64,000 nt of DNA from Alkalibacillus silvisoli. GTDB taxonomy: Bacteria > Bacillota > Bacilli > Bacillales > Alkalibacillaceae. Positions 8,176 through 17,127 of the stretch are shown here, in pieces (position 1 is the first letter of the stretch; the number at the start of each line of letters is the position of its first letter). The translations under genes were made by a program, and so were the position numbers. The notes below the pieces were generated by a model that ran no database searches, was not told the DNA's origin, and worked only from the letters and a program-made list of their open reading frames with translations. Location: assembly GCF_039521975.1 (NCBI RefSeq), contig NZ_BAAACZ010000009.1:310001-374000 (forward strand), given 5' to 3'.

Positions 8176-9534
8176 GTGATACAAAAAGTACTTATTGCAA
8201 ATAGAGGAGAAATTGCGGTACGTATTATTCGTGCTTGTAAAGAAATAGGGGTTGAAACTGTTGCGATCTATTCTGAGGCGGACCGAGAATCTTTACACGT
8301 TCAAATTGCTGATGAGGCTTATTGTGTAGGTCCAACATTAAGTAAGGATAGTTACTTAAACAAGACTAATATTATGAGTGTTGCAAAGCTTACAAATTGC
8401 GATGCAATCCATCCAGGGTATGGGTTCCTCTCTGAAAATGCTGATTTTGCAGAAATGTGTGAAGCATGTAACGTAACGTTTATTGGTCCAACAGCAGATG
8501 CAATTTCTAGAATGGGTACTAAAGATGTTGCGCGTGAAACCATGAAAGAAGCTGGTGTGCCGATTGTACCAGGTTCAGATGGTATTATTGAAAGCGAAGA
8601 AGAAGGCAAAAAGGTTGCAAGCGATATTGGTTATCCGGTTATCATAAAAGCTACAGCAGGTGGTGGTGGTAAAGGGATTCGCGTTGCAAGGGATGAAGAA
8701 GAACTTGTACAAGGAATTCGCGTCACACAAAACGAAGCCGAAACAGCCTTTGGTAACCCAGGTGTATACTTAGAGAAGTATATTGAAGATTTTAGACACG
8801 TTGAAATTCAAATCTTAGCTGACCAACACGGTAACACAGTTCATCTAGGTGAGAGGGATTGTACAATTCAGCGTCGTCTTCAAAAGTTAATTGAAGAAAC
8901 ACCTTCTCCAGCTGTTGATGAAGAGTTAAGACAAGAAATGGGAGATGCTGCTGTACGTGCTGCACAGGCGGTTGATTATGTAGGCGCAGGTACGATTGAA
9001 TTTATTTATGATAAGAATGATTCGCGTTTTTACTTCATGGAGATGAATACACGTATTCAAGTTGAGCACCCAGTAACTGAAATGGTAACAGGCATTGACT
9101 TAATTAAAGCACAGCTTAATGTTGCTAATGGAAAGGCATTATCCTTCCATCAAGAAGATATTCAATTTAACGGTTGGTCGATCGAATGCCGTATTAATGC
9201 CGAGAATCCATATAAAAACTTTATGCCATCAGCAGGTAAAGTTGAAATGTATTTGCCACCAGGAGGCTTTGGTGTTAGAGTAGATTCTGCAGCTTATACT
9301 GGATGGAATATACCACCATATTATGATTCCATGATTGCAAAGCTAATCACTCACGGTAAGACTCGTGAAGAAGCAATTGAAAGAATGAATCGTGCTTTAG
9401 ATGAATTTGTTATTGAGGGAATTCATTCAACAGTTCCATTCCATAAACGTATGATGAACCACAACGTATTTATTGATGGTGAATTTAATACTAAATTCTT
9501 AGATGAGTATAAGGTTATGGAAGATGATAAATAG
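8176..9534 (+). CDS. accC: acetyl-CoA carboxylase, biotin carboxylase subunit
   Basis: A 452-residue ATP-grasp enzyme that carboxylates the biotin on AccB with bicarbonate. The N-terminal domain MIQKVLIANRGEIAVR, the glycine-rich ATP loop TAGGGGKGIRV, HVEIQILAD and the catalytic-region motifs MEMNTRIQVEHPVTE and RINAEN are all present. I chose the GTG at 8176, 9 nt after AGGAGG, rather than the in-frame TTG at 8170, which is too close to that site; B. subtilis AccC also starts at the equivalent residue. It forms an operon with accB and the Asp23-family gene. Confidence 0.96.
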   Translation: MIQKVLIANRGEIAVRIIRACKEIGVETVAIYSEADRESLHVQIADEAYCVGPTLSKDSYLNKTNIMSVAKLTNCDAIHPGYGFLSENADFAEMCEACNVTFIGPTADAISRMGTKDVARETMKEAGVPIVPGSDGIIESEEEGKKVASDIGYPVIIKATAGGGGKGIRVARDEEELVQGIRVTQNEAETAFGNPGVYLEKYIEDFRHVEIQILADQHGNTVHLGERDCTIQRRLQKLIEETPSPAVDEELRQEMGDAAVRAAQAVDYVGAGTIEFIYDKNDSRFYFMEMNTRIQVEHPVTEMVTGIDLIKAQLNVANGKALSFHQEDIQFNGWSIECRINAENPYKNFMPSAGKVEMYLPPGGFGVRVDSAAYTGWNIPPYYDSMIAKLITHGKTREEAIERMNRALDEFVIEGIHSTVPFHKRMMNHNVFIDGEFNTKFLDEYKVMEDDK

Positions 9535-9545
9535 AGGTGACAAAA

Positions 9546-9944
9546 ATGGATGAAAATCAGTTATTAAATGTTAGTGACGATGATTCATTAGGTCGAGTAG
9601 AAATTGCACCTGAAGTAATTGAAGTGATTGCCGGGATTGCAGCTAATGAAGTGAGCGGGGTTGCGAACATGAGAGGTAACATCGCCTCAAATGTAACCGA
9701 AAGACTAGGTAAGAAAAAGCACGGTAAAGGTGTAAAAGTAGAGCTTAAAGAAGACGGAATTGAAATTGAAATTTATACTGTATTAGATTACGGAGTGTCG
9801 ATCCCTAAAGTAGCTGAGAAAATACAAGATAGTATCCGTACGACATTAAAAAATATGACGGCCTTAGAAATTGTAGAAATTAATGTTCATGTCGTTGGAG
9901 TACAAATCGAAGAAAAATCTCAAGAATCAAAATCAGATAAATAA
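9546..9944 (+). CDS. yqhY: Asp23/Gls24 family envelope stress protein (YqhY)
   Basis: A 132-residue member of the Asp23 (DUF322) family, typified by AxAxEVIEVIAGIAANEVSGV near the N terminus and YGVSIPKVAEKIQDSIR in the middle. In B. subtilis YqhY is linked to accBC and affects acetyl-CoA carboxylase activity; the tight spacing after accC (11 nt) supports the same here. The ATG at 9546 is preferred over an upstream GTG because GAGGTG precedes it at normal distance. A terminator follows, closing the accB-accC-yqhY unit. Molecular function in the family is poorly defined. Confidence 0.92.
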   Translation: MDENQLLNVSDDDSLGRVEIAPEVIEVIAGIAANEVSGVANMRGNIASNVTERLGKKKHGKGVKVELKEDGIEIEIYTVLDYGVSIPKVAEKIQDSIRTTLKNMTALEIVEINVHVVGVQIEEKSQESKSDK

Positions 9945-9950
9945 ACTGAA

Positions 9951-9996
9951 AAGTCTAACTCATGTCTAAGGTGTATGGTGTGAGTTAGACTTTTTT
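9951..9996 (+). terminator. Rho-independent terminator after yqhY
   Basis: A 12-bp stem (AAGTCTAACTCA with TGAGTTAGACTT) has an 18-nt loop and is followed by TTTT. It separates the acc unit from nusB. Confidence 0.85.
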
Positions 9997-10194
9997 ACTT
10001 ACAATTTAGATAAATTAGTTAGAGTTAGTGTTGTCATTGTTCCCTTTGGGTAAAACGTAGTAATTTACAATCATAAGAACAGCCTTTAATATAGCTCTTT
10101 CATAAAATAATATTTTTTATTTATTTCTTCATTCATGATAAACTTACAGTGTAACATAATAGCGGTATACCAATTGTTAGAAGGAGAAAACGAA

Positions 10195-10575
10195 ATGAGC
10201 AGGAGACATAGTCGAGAAACAGCTTTTCAAGTTTTATTTCAAATAGATATTAATAAAGAAGCAAAGCATGACGACTTATTTAAAGTGATGGATGGAGATA
10301 TAAGTGTCTTTGCTATACAAATCATAAAAGGTGTCATTGAGAAAAAGAAAGAATTAGATCAAATAATTGAAGAGAATTTAGAGAACTGGAGTATATCACG
10401 CATAGGAGCAGTTGAAAAAACATTACTCCGTATCGCAGTCTATGAGATGAAACACGTTGAAGAAACACCATATAAAGTAGCAGTCAATGAGGCTGTTGAA
10501 TTAGCCAAGCGTTTCCATGACGAACAATCAGGCAAGTTTATAAATGGTGTCTTATCTAAGATTACACGTAGTTAG
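10195..10575 (+). CDS. nusB: transcription antitermination factor NusB
   Basis: A 126-residue all-alpha RNA-binding protein that pairs with NusE (S10) on boxA of rRNA leaders. It starts MSRRHSRETAFQVLFQID and contains the family block RIGAVEKTLLRIAVYEM and VAVNEAVELAKRF. The ATG at 10195 follows AAGGAG at 9 nt; the frame is open 60 nt further but without a site. It opens the dense run nusB-folD-xseA-xseB-ispA that leads into the OLE RNA locus. Confidence 0.95.
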   Translation: MSRRHSRETAFQVLFQIDINKEAKHDDLFKVMDGDISVFAIQIIKGVIEKKKELDQIIEENLENWSISRIGAVEKTLLRIAVYEMKHVEETPYKVAVNEAVELAKRFHDEQSGKFINGVLSKITRS

Positions 10576-10588
10576 AAGGTGAGAGGTC

Positions 10589-11437
10589 ATGAATACGAAG
10601 GTTATGTATGGAAGCACGGTTGCTCGGCATATTCGCACAGATCTAGAAGGTACAGTTTTAAAATTAAAGGAAAAGGAAATAACTCCAAAACTTACCGTGA
10701 TCATTATTGGTGACAACCCTGCTTCAGAAACGTATGTTAGAATGAAGAAAAAAGCAGCAGAAAAAATTGGTATACAATCAACAATACTTGAGCTACCAAG
10801 TGATACTACAGAGCAATATTTGTTAAGTATCATTCAGGATTTAAATCAAGACCTTTCAACTCACGGAATACTCGTTCAACTCCCTTTACCAGACCATATT
10901 AATGAAAAGAAAGTATTAGATGCTGTTTCACCCGATAAAGACGTAGATGGGTTTCATCCTATTAATGTTGGCCGTCTATCCATTTCTCAAGAGGCTTTCT
11001 ACCCTTGTACCCCTTTAGGGATTATGAAGTTGTTGGATTTTTATGGGGTTCAGATGAAGCGTAAGCATGTAGTGGTAATTGGACGTAGTAACATAGTTGG
11101 TAAACCAATTGGTCAAATGCTACTTAATGAAGATGCTACAGTGACTTATTGTCATTCAAAAACGGAAGATTTATTTGAATACACTAAACAAGCAGATATA
11201 TTAATTGTAGCTGTTGGTAAAGCACATTTAATTACTAAAGAAGCTGTTAAAAAAGGTGCTGTTGTTGTAGATGTTGGTAATACTTTCTTAGATTCGGGTA
11301 AAGTAGTTGGCGATGTTGTTTTTGACAATTTATTGGGTCATGCAAGTCATATCACACCTGTACCAAAAGGTGTTGGTCCTATGACGATTACGATGCTTCT
11401 TTACAATACAATTGAAGCTGCAAAACGATTAGGTTAA
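10589..11437 (+). CDS. folD: methylenetetrahydrofolate dehydrogenase/cyclohydrolase
   Basis: A 282-residue bifunctional enzyme interconverting 5,10-methylene- and 10-formyl-tetrahydrofolate. Signature segments are PASETYVRMKKKAAEKIG with the catalytic lysine, GILVQLPLPDHI, DKDVDGFHP, and the NADP-binding VVIGRSNIVGKPIGQML. The C terminus has PVPKGVGPMTI. It is 13 nt after nusB and 16 nt before xseA, in the standard Bacillus order. Confidence 0.97.
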   Translation: MNTKVMYGSTVARHIRTDLEGTVLKLKEKEITPKLTVIIIGDNPASETYVRMKKKAAEKIGIQSTILELPSDTTEQYLLSIIQDLNQDLSTHGILVQLPLPDHINEKKVLDAVSPDKDVDGFHPINVGRLSISQEAFYPCTPLGIMKLLDFYGVQMKRKHVVVIGRSNIVGKPIGQMLLNEDATVTYCHSKTEDLFEYTKQADILIVAVGKAHLITKEAVKKGAVVVDVGNTFLDSGKVVGDVVFDNLLGHASHITPVPKGVGPMTITMLLYNTIEAAKRLG

Positions 11438-11453
11438 AGGAGAACTTCTAAAT

Positions 11454-12800
11454 ATGAAGCAACAATATTTAACTGTTACTGCTTTAACAAAATATATAAA
11501 AAAGAAATTTGAAATTGACCGCCATCTAAAAGGTGTATGGCTACAAGGTGAAATTTCAAACTTTAATCATCATTCACGAGGCCATATGTATTTTACTATT
11601 AAGGATGAACAAGCGCGAATTTCGGCTGTCATGTTTTCTTCTCATAATAGAACATTAACTTTTAAACCAGAAAATGGTATGAAAGTTCTGCTTCATGGTG
11701 ATATTAGTGTTTATGAACGAAATGGACAATATCAATTATATGTCAATAAAATGGAGCCGGATGGACTTGGTTCATTGTATATGGCTTATGAACAATTAAA
11801 GAAAAAGCTTGAAACTGAAGGGTTATTTGACCAAGCAAGAAAGCAAACGGTCCTGAAGTTTCCTTTGAAGATTGGAATTGTGACTTCACCGACTGGAGCA
11901 GCGGTACGTGATATTTTAACAACGTTAACCCGTCGATACCCACATGCTCGACGTGTCGTTATTCCTGTATCGGTACAAGGGGACCTTGCCTCAAAGTCAA
12001 TTGCAGATGGGATTGAAAAAGCTAATGAACAAGGTGGTTTTGATACCCTTATAGTTGGTCGCGGGGGTGGTTCGATTGAAGAGCTTTGGGCTTTCAACGA
12101 AGAGGTGGTAGCTCGTGCTATAAGCCAATCAACAATTCCTGTTATATCTGCTGTAGGTCATGAAACAGACCTTACGATTAGTGATTTGGTTGCAGATTTA
12201 CGAGCCCCAACACCCACAGCAGCTGCTGAATTAGCCGTCCCTTCTTTAGAGGAACTACATAAACAGGTTCAGGTTTCAACTCATCGCTTGAATCATCAAA
12301 TGAAGCAACAATTAAATGAACAATTTGAAAAGCTGAAGTCAATTAAAAATGCTTATGCCTTTAAATACCCAGTTCATTTAACGAGACAAAAAGAACAAGA
12401 TTTAGATCGTGTTGTACTACAATTAAATAAAAATATTAAACAAGCAGTTGACAATAAAAGCCAGCGATTAGTTAAATCACATAATCAGTTAATCGCGTAT
12501 TCACCAAGACAACTAATTAATGAAAAACACAAACAAAGAGTGCATTCAGAGGAACGGTTAACACACTTTATTAAAAATATTTATCAACATAAGTTCAATG
12601 CATTTGAAACGCAGCTTGAAAAGCTTTCCATATTAAACCCTTTAGAAACGATGAAAAGAGGGTATTCTATTACTTACAACCAAAATGGTGAAATTATTAA
12701 ATCTACAGAAGACTTATCAGTTGGCCAAGACGTAAAAGTTTCATTAGTTGATGGTAAAGTTCACTGTCACGTTCAAAGTGTCGAAGAAAGGGATGAGTAG
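11454..12800 (+). CDS. xseA: exodeoxyribonuclease VII large subunit
   Basis: A 448-residue large subunit of the ssDNA exonuclease VII. The N-terminal OB fold (about 1-105, VWLQGEISNFNHHSRGHMYF) precedes the catalytic domain with GIVTSPTGAAVRDIL, GRGGGSIEELWAFN and SAVGHETDLTISDLVAD. A long coiled-coil (about 270-400) carries the small-subunit sites. Length is normal for the family. It is followed immediately by xseB, its partner. Confidence 0.96.
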   Translation: MKQQYLTVTALTKYIKKKFEIDRHLKGVWLQGEISNFNHHSRGHMYFTIKDEQARISAVMFSSHNRTLTFKPENGMKVLLHGDISVYERNGQYQLYVNKMEPDGLGSLYMAYEQLKKKLETEGLFDQARKQTVLKFPLKIGIVTSPTGAAVRDILTTLTRRYPHARRVVIPVSVQGDLASKSIADGIEKANEQGGFDTLIVGRGGGSIEELWAFNEEVVARAISQSTIPVISAVGHETDLTISDLVADLRAPTPTAAAELAVPSLEELHKQVQVSTHRLNHQMKQQLNEQFEKLKSIKNAYAFKYPVHLTRQKEQDLDRVVLQLNKNIKQAVDNKSQRLVKSHNQLIAYSPRQLINEKHKQRVHSEERLTHFIKNIYQHKFNAFETQLEKLSILNPLETMKRGYSITYNQNGEIIKSTEDLSVGQDVKVSLVDGKVHCHVQSVEERDE

Positions 12801-12801
12801 C

Positions 12802-13032
12802 ATGGAAAAAGAAAACCTAAACTTTGAACAAGCTATGGAAAAGTTAGAAAACATAGTAGATCAACTAGAACAAGGAGATGTTCCTTTAGAACAAGCAATT
12901 CAATATTATAAAGAGGGTATGAAGCTCTCAAAGGTATGCCATGACAAGTTGAAGAACGTTGAAAATGAAATGGCTGAAATATTAAACGATCAAGGAGAAA
13001 CAGAACCTTTTACAGTGGAGGAAGAGTCGTAG
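12802..13032 (+). CDS. xseB: exodeoxyribonuclease VII small subunit
   Basis: A 76-residue helical protein with the family signature LNFEQAMEKLENIVDQLE and LEQAIQYYKEGMKLSKVCHDKL. Several copies bind the XseA coiled coil. ATG 12802 is preferred to the in-frame ATG at 12793 because AAAGGG abuts the latter but is 9 nt before the former. Its stop overlaps the ispA start codon by one base. Confidence 0.94.
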   Translation: MEKENLNFEQAMEKLENIVDQLEQGDVPLEQAIQYYKEGMKLSKVCHDKLKNVENEMAEILNDQGETEPFTVEEES

Positions 13033-13907
13033 TGAACAATTTGTCTTTTGAACAAAAGCAACAATGGGTAAATGAACAACTCATTCATAAAGCTGAACAG
13101 TTAAATTTGCCAAAACCATTAAGAGAGGCCGTTTTTTATTCGATTAATTCTGGCGGTAAAAGGCTAAGGCCAGTTTTGATGGTGGCTGCATATGGGACAT
13201 TTTCAAATGATTATGAACGAATCGTTGATATGGTTGTTGCATTAGAGATGGTTCATACGTATTCACTTATACATGATGACTTGCCGGCAATGGATGATGA
13301 TGATTTAAGGCGTGGACAACCTACTATACATAGGCAATTTGACGAAGCTACTGCTATCTTAGTTGGTGATGGTTTGTTAACATACGCTTTTCAAATTATC
13401 TCGACCTCATCAAAACTCGAAGCAGAAGAAAAGGTCTACTCCATATCTGAATTAAGTAAAGCAAGTGGTTTTGAAGGGATGATTGCAGGTCAATACATGG
13501 ACTTAAAGGGTGAAGGTGAAGACTTAACTGTAGAACAGCTAAGTCGTATCCATAGAAGAAAAACTGGGGAATTGATTCGTACTGCAGTGAAAGTTGGAGC
13601 CTATTTAGGTGGCGCTACCCCTCCACAGATTGAGTCTTTAGACGAGTATGCAAGTCACCTAGGTTTAATTTTTCAAGTGCAAGATGATATTCTAGATGTA
13701 ACAGGTGATGAAGATGAAATTGGTAAACCTGTTGGTAGTGATGCATCGTTAGATAAAAGCACATATCCGCGCTTATTAGGCTTAAAAGGCGCGATAAATA
13801 AGCGAGATGAGTATATGGCATTAGCAAATCAAGCGTTAAAAGATGCTCATGTAGAAAATTCTCAATTAAAAGACTTTATTAGATTGTTTGGCAATCGCAG
13901 TCATTAG
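13032..13907 (+). CDS. ispA: geranyl/farnesyl diphosphate synthase
   Basis: A 291-residue trans-prenyltransferase that builds farnesyl diphosphate from isopentenyl units. Both aspartate-rich motifs are visible: DDLPAMDDDDLRRG (first, with the short-chain insertion) and QDDILD (second), plus GGKRLRP near the N terminus and GQYMDLKGE. The start is a GTG overlapping the xseB stop, with GGAGGAAG upstream. In this genome the OLE RNA follows it and dxs, another isoprenoid gene, follows oapA. Confidence 0.95.
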   Translation: MNNLSFEQKQQWVNEQLIHKAEQLNLPKPLREAVFYSINSGGKRLRPVLMVAAYGTFSNDYERIVDMVVALEMVHTYSLIHDDLPAMDDDDLRRGQPTIHRQFDEATAILVGDGLLTYAFQIISTSSKLEAEEKVYSISELSKASGFEGMIAGQYMDLKGEGEDLTVEQLSRIHRRKTGELIRTAVKVGAYLGGATPPQIESLDEYASHLGLIFQVQDDILDVTGDEDEIGKPVGSDASLDKSTYPRLLGLKGAINKRDEYMALANQALKDAHVENSQLKDFIRLFGNRSH

Positions 13908-13919
13908 CGGTTTAATCAA

Positions 13920-13948
13920 TTGTTAGTAAGAAGCGAATGTGTTAAAAT
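13920..13948 (+). promoter_or_regulatory. sigma-A promoter of OLE RNA
   Basis: TTGTTA (13920-13925) and TAAAAT (13943-13948) are spaced by 17 bp. The predicted start (about 13954-13956) coincides with the first base of the terminal helix of the OLE RNA, so the RNA can be made independently of the upstream operon. Inferred from sequence. Confidence 0.65.
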
Positions 13949-13955
13949 AGAAATT

Positions 13956-14565
13956 ACGCAAGGGGTGGTACAGTATTCTAGTCGGTCCCCCACTTCTGAA
14001 GGCGGGCCTAAAAATCCGCCAAAGGGCACATCGATGAAGTTCCTGGTGTTGGCTTGAGGCGCCCAGCCTTGGGTCGATGCTGGGAGTTAAGGTTTTAGGG
14101 CGATCCACAATGGCATGTGGGCGTTGACCCTACTTCCGTGGAGGCCCATCTTTGTGCTTCATTAATCGCATTTAATGAGGTATGAAATGGGGTATGAACC
14201 TGCATGATACCGAGGAATTCGCTATCTGCAGCGTAGCCTGCCTTGAGTGGCGTTTAGGGGATTGCAATTCATATGTGTTCAATTGTATGGCCAACAATCA
14301 GCACATTTAACGTTGCATGAAATAGATTCTGCAAAAGAGGCTAGGAAGTGGTTAAAGACTGTCGAGGAAAACTCCTAGACTGTTCAGCCGACATTTAAAT
14401 GGGATTATAGTGCGGTCTAAGTGGTAATCCAGTCTAGCTTTCGGTAACGGAGCTAAGGTCGTTTTAAAGGGGAACCACCGTAGTGGCAACACACGGTAGC
14501 GACTTGGGAAAACCTACTGGACCTAAGCCGCAATTTTTACCTTTTAAATGACCACCCCTGCACGT
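13956..14565 (+). ncRNA. ole: OLE RNA (ornate, large, extremophilic RNA)
   Basis: About 610 nt without an open frame but with far higher GC than its surroundings, lying between ispA and the oapA-dxs genes. This is the known location of OLE RNA in Bacillus halodurans and other extremophilic Firmicutes, and the length matches the class. The 5' end (13956-13969, ACGCAAGGGGTGGT) pairs with the 3' end (14551-14565, ACCACCCCTGCACGT), giving the closing helix of the whole molecule. The conserved-looking 3' part (14440-14535) contains several short hairpins and GGGAAAACC. OLE RNA binds the membrane protein OapA and forms a membrane-associated ribonucleoprotein needed for tolerance of cold, alcohols and magnesium stress in B. 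halodurans. Ends are predicted, not measured. Confidence 0.95.
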
Positions 14566-14611
14566 ACATATGATTTTAAACTAAGGTTACAATACATTCT
14601 GAGGTCATATC

Positions 14612-15199
14612 ATGATCAAAATAATAAAAGAATCTTTTAAATTTTGTTTAAGTATTGCCGTTATCACCTTGGTGTTAGCGGCCATTTTTTCAATTATATC
14701 TAATTCCATTTTAAGTGGCGTGGGATGGCTCTTAGGTATGTTGATTGTATTGATGATTGTATTAATAGGTGTACTATCGGACATGTTGGGGATTGCAGCA
14801 ACAGCAGCTAATGAAACACCATTTCACTCAATGGCATCTGAGAAAGTTTATGGGGCTAAAAATTCCATAAGAATTGTTCGAAATGCTGATAAGTTTGCGA
14901 CATTTTGTAATGATGTCATTGGTGATATTGCGGGTGTTATTAGTGGTACCGCATCTACTTTAGTCGTTTTTCAACTTGCGACATCTTTAGCAAATGGACA
15001 AGCTGGTACATACCAATTTACAATATCGATTATTTTTACAAGTGTTGTGGCAGCTTTAACAGTGGGTGGTAAAGCTATGGGTAAGGCAGTTGCAGTAAGA
15101 GCATCTACTGAGTTAGTTCTCTTTGCAGGAAAGTTAACTACATTTATCGAAGAGAATCTACGTATACGCGTATTACCATCACATAAACAAAAAAAATAG
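14612..15199 (+). CDS. oapA: OLE-associated membrane protein OapA
   Basis: A 195-residue integral membrane protein with about four transmembrane helices (near residues 10-32, 36-58, 112-128, 138-155) and a basic C-terminal tail. It directly follows the OLE RNA gene, as OapA does in B. halodurans. The diagnostic DxxxD motif is present as DVIGD (residues 101-105); mutation of the equivalent aspartates in B. halodurans OapA has a dominant-negative effect. OapA dimerises and binds OLE RNA at the membrane. The ribosome-binding site (GAGGT) is weak. The gene ends 31 nt before dxs. Identification rests on position, length, topology and the DxxxD motif together. Confidence 0.95.
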   Translation: MIKIIKESFKFCLSIAVITLVLAAIFSIISNSILSGVGWLLGMLIVLMIVLIGVLSDMLGIAATAANETPFHSMASEKVYGAKNSIRIVRNADKFATFCNDVIGDIAGVISGTASTLVVFQLATSLANGQAGTYQFTISIIFTSVVAALTVGGKAMGKAVAVRASTELVLFAGKLTTFIEENLRIRVLPSHKQKK

Positions 15200-15230
15200 T
15201 GAAATTAATGATAAAGGTGAGTGGTCCGGT

Positions 15231-17123
15231 ATGGATCTTAAAGACATTAAACATCCATCTCAAATTAAAGACTTATCAGTTGAGGAGTTAAGGAGTTTAA
15301 GTGAGGATATTCGTTCGTTTTTAATTGAAAACTTATCAAAAACAGGTGGACACCTAGGCCCAAACCTAGGTGTAATTGAGCTGACGCTAGTTTTACATCA
15401 AGCTTTTGACAGCCCGAAAGATAAGTTTTTATGGGATGTGGGACATCAAGCTTATGTGCATAAAATGCTTACCGGTCGAACAAGTGATTTTGATACGCTA
15501 AGACAGTATCAAGGTTTGTGTGGTTTCCCTAAGATGAATGAAAGTGAGCATGACGTTTGGGAAACTGGACATAGCTCTACTTCACTATCAGCAGCTATGG
15601 GAATGGCGATCGCACGTGATGTTAAACAAGAAGATAACTATGTTGTACCCATTATCGGTGATGGTGCTTTAACAGGTGGTATGGCCTTAGAAGCATTAAA
15701 TCATATCGGACATGAAAAAAAAGATATGATTGTAATTTTAAATGACAATGAAATGTCGATTGCTCCAAATGTAGGTGCATTACACAACGTTTTAGGTCGT
15801 CTAAGAAGCGGGCAACGTTATAATTGGATTAAAGATGAATTAGAAGTTCTATTAAAGAAAATACCATCAGTAGGTGGGAAGATTGCCAATACTGCCGAGC
15901 GGATTAAAGACAGTATGAAGTATTTAGTTGTCCCTGGCATGTTTTTTGAGGAATTAGGTTTTACTTATTATGGACCTGTAGATGGCCATGACTTTGATGA
16001 TTTATTCAAATCAATTGACTACGCTAAGAAAACAGAAGGACCTATTTTAATTCATGTTTTAACAACGAAAGGTAAAGGTTATCAGCCAGCTGAAAGTGAT
16101 AAAGTAGGTACATGGCATGGTGTTGGACCATATAAAATTGAATCGGGTGAATCACTCAAGAAAAGTTCTGGTGGTCCTGGCTGGAGTAAAGTCGTTAGTG
16201 ACACATTAATGCAAGTAGCAGAACAAGATGAAAAAGTTGTTGCGGTTACTCCAGCGATGACAGTCGGTTCAAAATTAGAAGATTTCAAGGCTAAGTTCCC
16301 AAATCGATTATTTGATGTTGGAATTGCAGAACAACATGCAACGACTGTTGCAGGTGGATTAGCAACTCAAGGTATGAAGCCGTTTTTATCAATATATTCA
16401 ACATTTCTTCAAAGAGGGTTTGATCAAGTCGTTCATGATGTATGTAGGCAAAACCTAAATGTAGCCTTTGGTATAGATCGTGCAGGTTTAGTAGGTGCAG
16501 ATGGTGAAACACACCAAGGCGTATTTGACATCTCATTTTTAAGACATTTACCTAATATGACAATCATGATGCCTAAAGATGCTCATGAATGCCAAGACAT
16601 GGTTTATACGTCATTGAATTATGAGGAAGGCCCGATTGCTGTTCGCTACCCAAGAGGTAATGCAAATGAAACTCCTAAACCAGGTCAGTTCGAAATGGTG
16701 CCAATAGGAACATGGGAAGTATTAAAAGAAGGTAACGATTTAGTTATCTTAACTTTTGGGACAATGATTGATAAGGCAATGGAAGCAGCTTCACAGCTCG
16801 AAAAAGAAGATTTATCTATTCGAGTTGTCAATGCACGTTTTATTAAACCACTCGATTATGACATGTTACGGTCTATTGTTAATGAACAATTACCTATTTT
16901 GACTGTTGAAGAACATGCTCTTCAAGGTGGCTTTGGTAGTGCTGTGTTAGAATTTTTTGAAGAAGATAAATTAGTCCACCCTTATATGAGACGAATGGGA
17001 ATACCTGATCGTTTTATTGAACATGGAAGTGTTGATGACTTGCTTCAAGAAGTCGGCTTGACAGTAGATCATATAAAAAATGAAGTCAAAGAAATGGCAC
17101 CAACTAAAGAGAAAAGGGCATAG
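15231..17123 (+). CDS. dxs: 1-deoxy-D-xylulose-5-phosphate synthase
   Basis: A 630-residue thiamine diphosphate enzyme condensing pyruvate and glyceraldehyde 3-phosphate, the entry step of the MEP isoprenoid pathway. Visible are GHLGPNLGVIELT, the TPP/Mg motif GDGALTGGMALEALN...LNDNEMSI, and DRAGLVGADGETHQGVFD, followed by the C-terminal transketolase domain with TVEEHALQGGFGSAVLE. Length is typical. A GGTGAG site precedes the ATG. It is transcribed behind oapA and followed 4 nt later by the TlyA-like gene. Confidence 0.97.
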   Translation: MDLKDIKHPSQIKDLSVEELRSLSEDIRSFLIENLSKTGGHLGPNLGVIELTLVLHQAFDSPKDKFLWDVGHQAYVHKMLTGRTSDFDTLRQYQGLCGFPKMNESEHDVWETGHSSTSLSAAMGMAIARDVKQEDNYVVPIIGDGALTGGMALEALNHIGHEKKDMIVILNDNEMSIAPNVGALHNVLGRLRSGQRYNWIKDELEVLLKKIPSVGGKIANTAERIKDSMKYLVVPGMFFEELGFTYYGPVDGHDFDDLFKSIDYAKKTEGPILIHVLTTKGKGYQPAESDKVGTWHGVGPYKIESGESLKKSSGGPGWSKVVSDTLMQVAEQDEKVVAVTPAMTVGSKLEDFKAKFPNRLFDVGIAEQHATTVAGGLATQGMKPFLSIYSTFLQRGFDQVVHDVCRQNLNVAFGIDRAGLVGADGETHQGVFDISFLRHLPNMTIMMPKDAHECQDMVYTSLNYEEGPIAVRYPRGNANETPKPGQFEMVPIGTWEVLKEGNDLVILTFGTMIDKAMEAASQLEKEDLSIRVVNARFIKPLDYDMLRSIVNEQLPILTVEEHALQGGFGSAVLEFFEEDKLVHPYMRRMGIPDRFIEHGSVDDLLQEVGLTVDHIKNEVKEMAPTKEKRA

Positions 17124-17127
17124 TTTT

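Noticed and set aside
13923..14108. Minus-strand frame inside the OLE RNA gene
   Set aside because: Overlaps the structured RNA, has no initiation signal and arises from the GC-rich RNA sequence.
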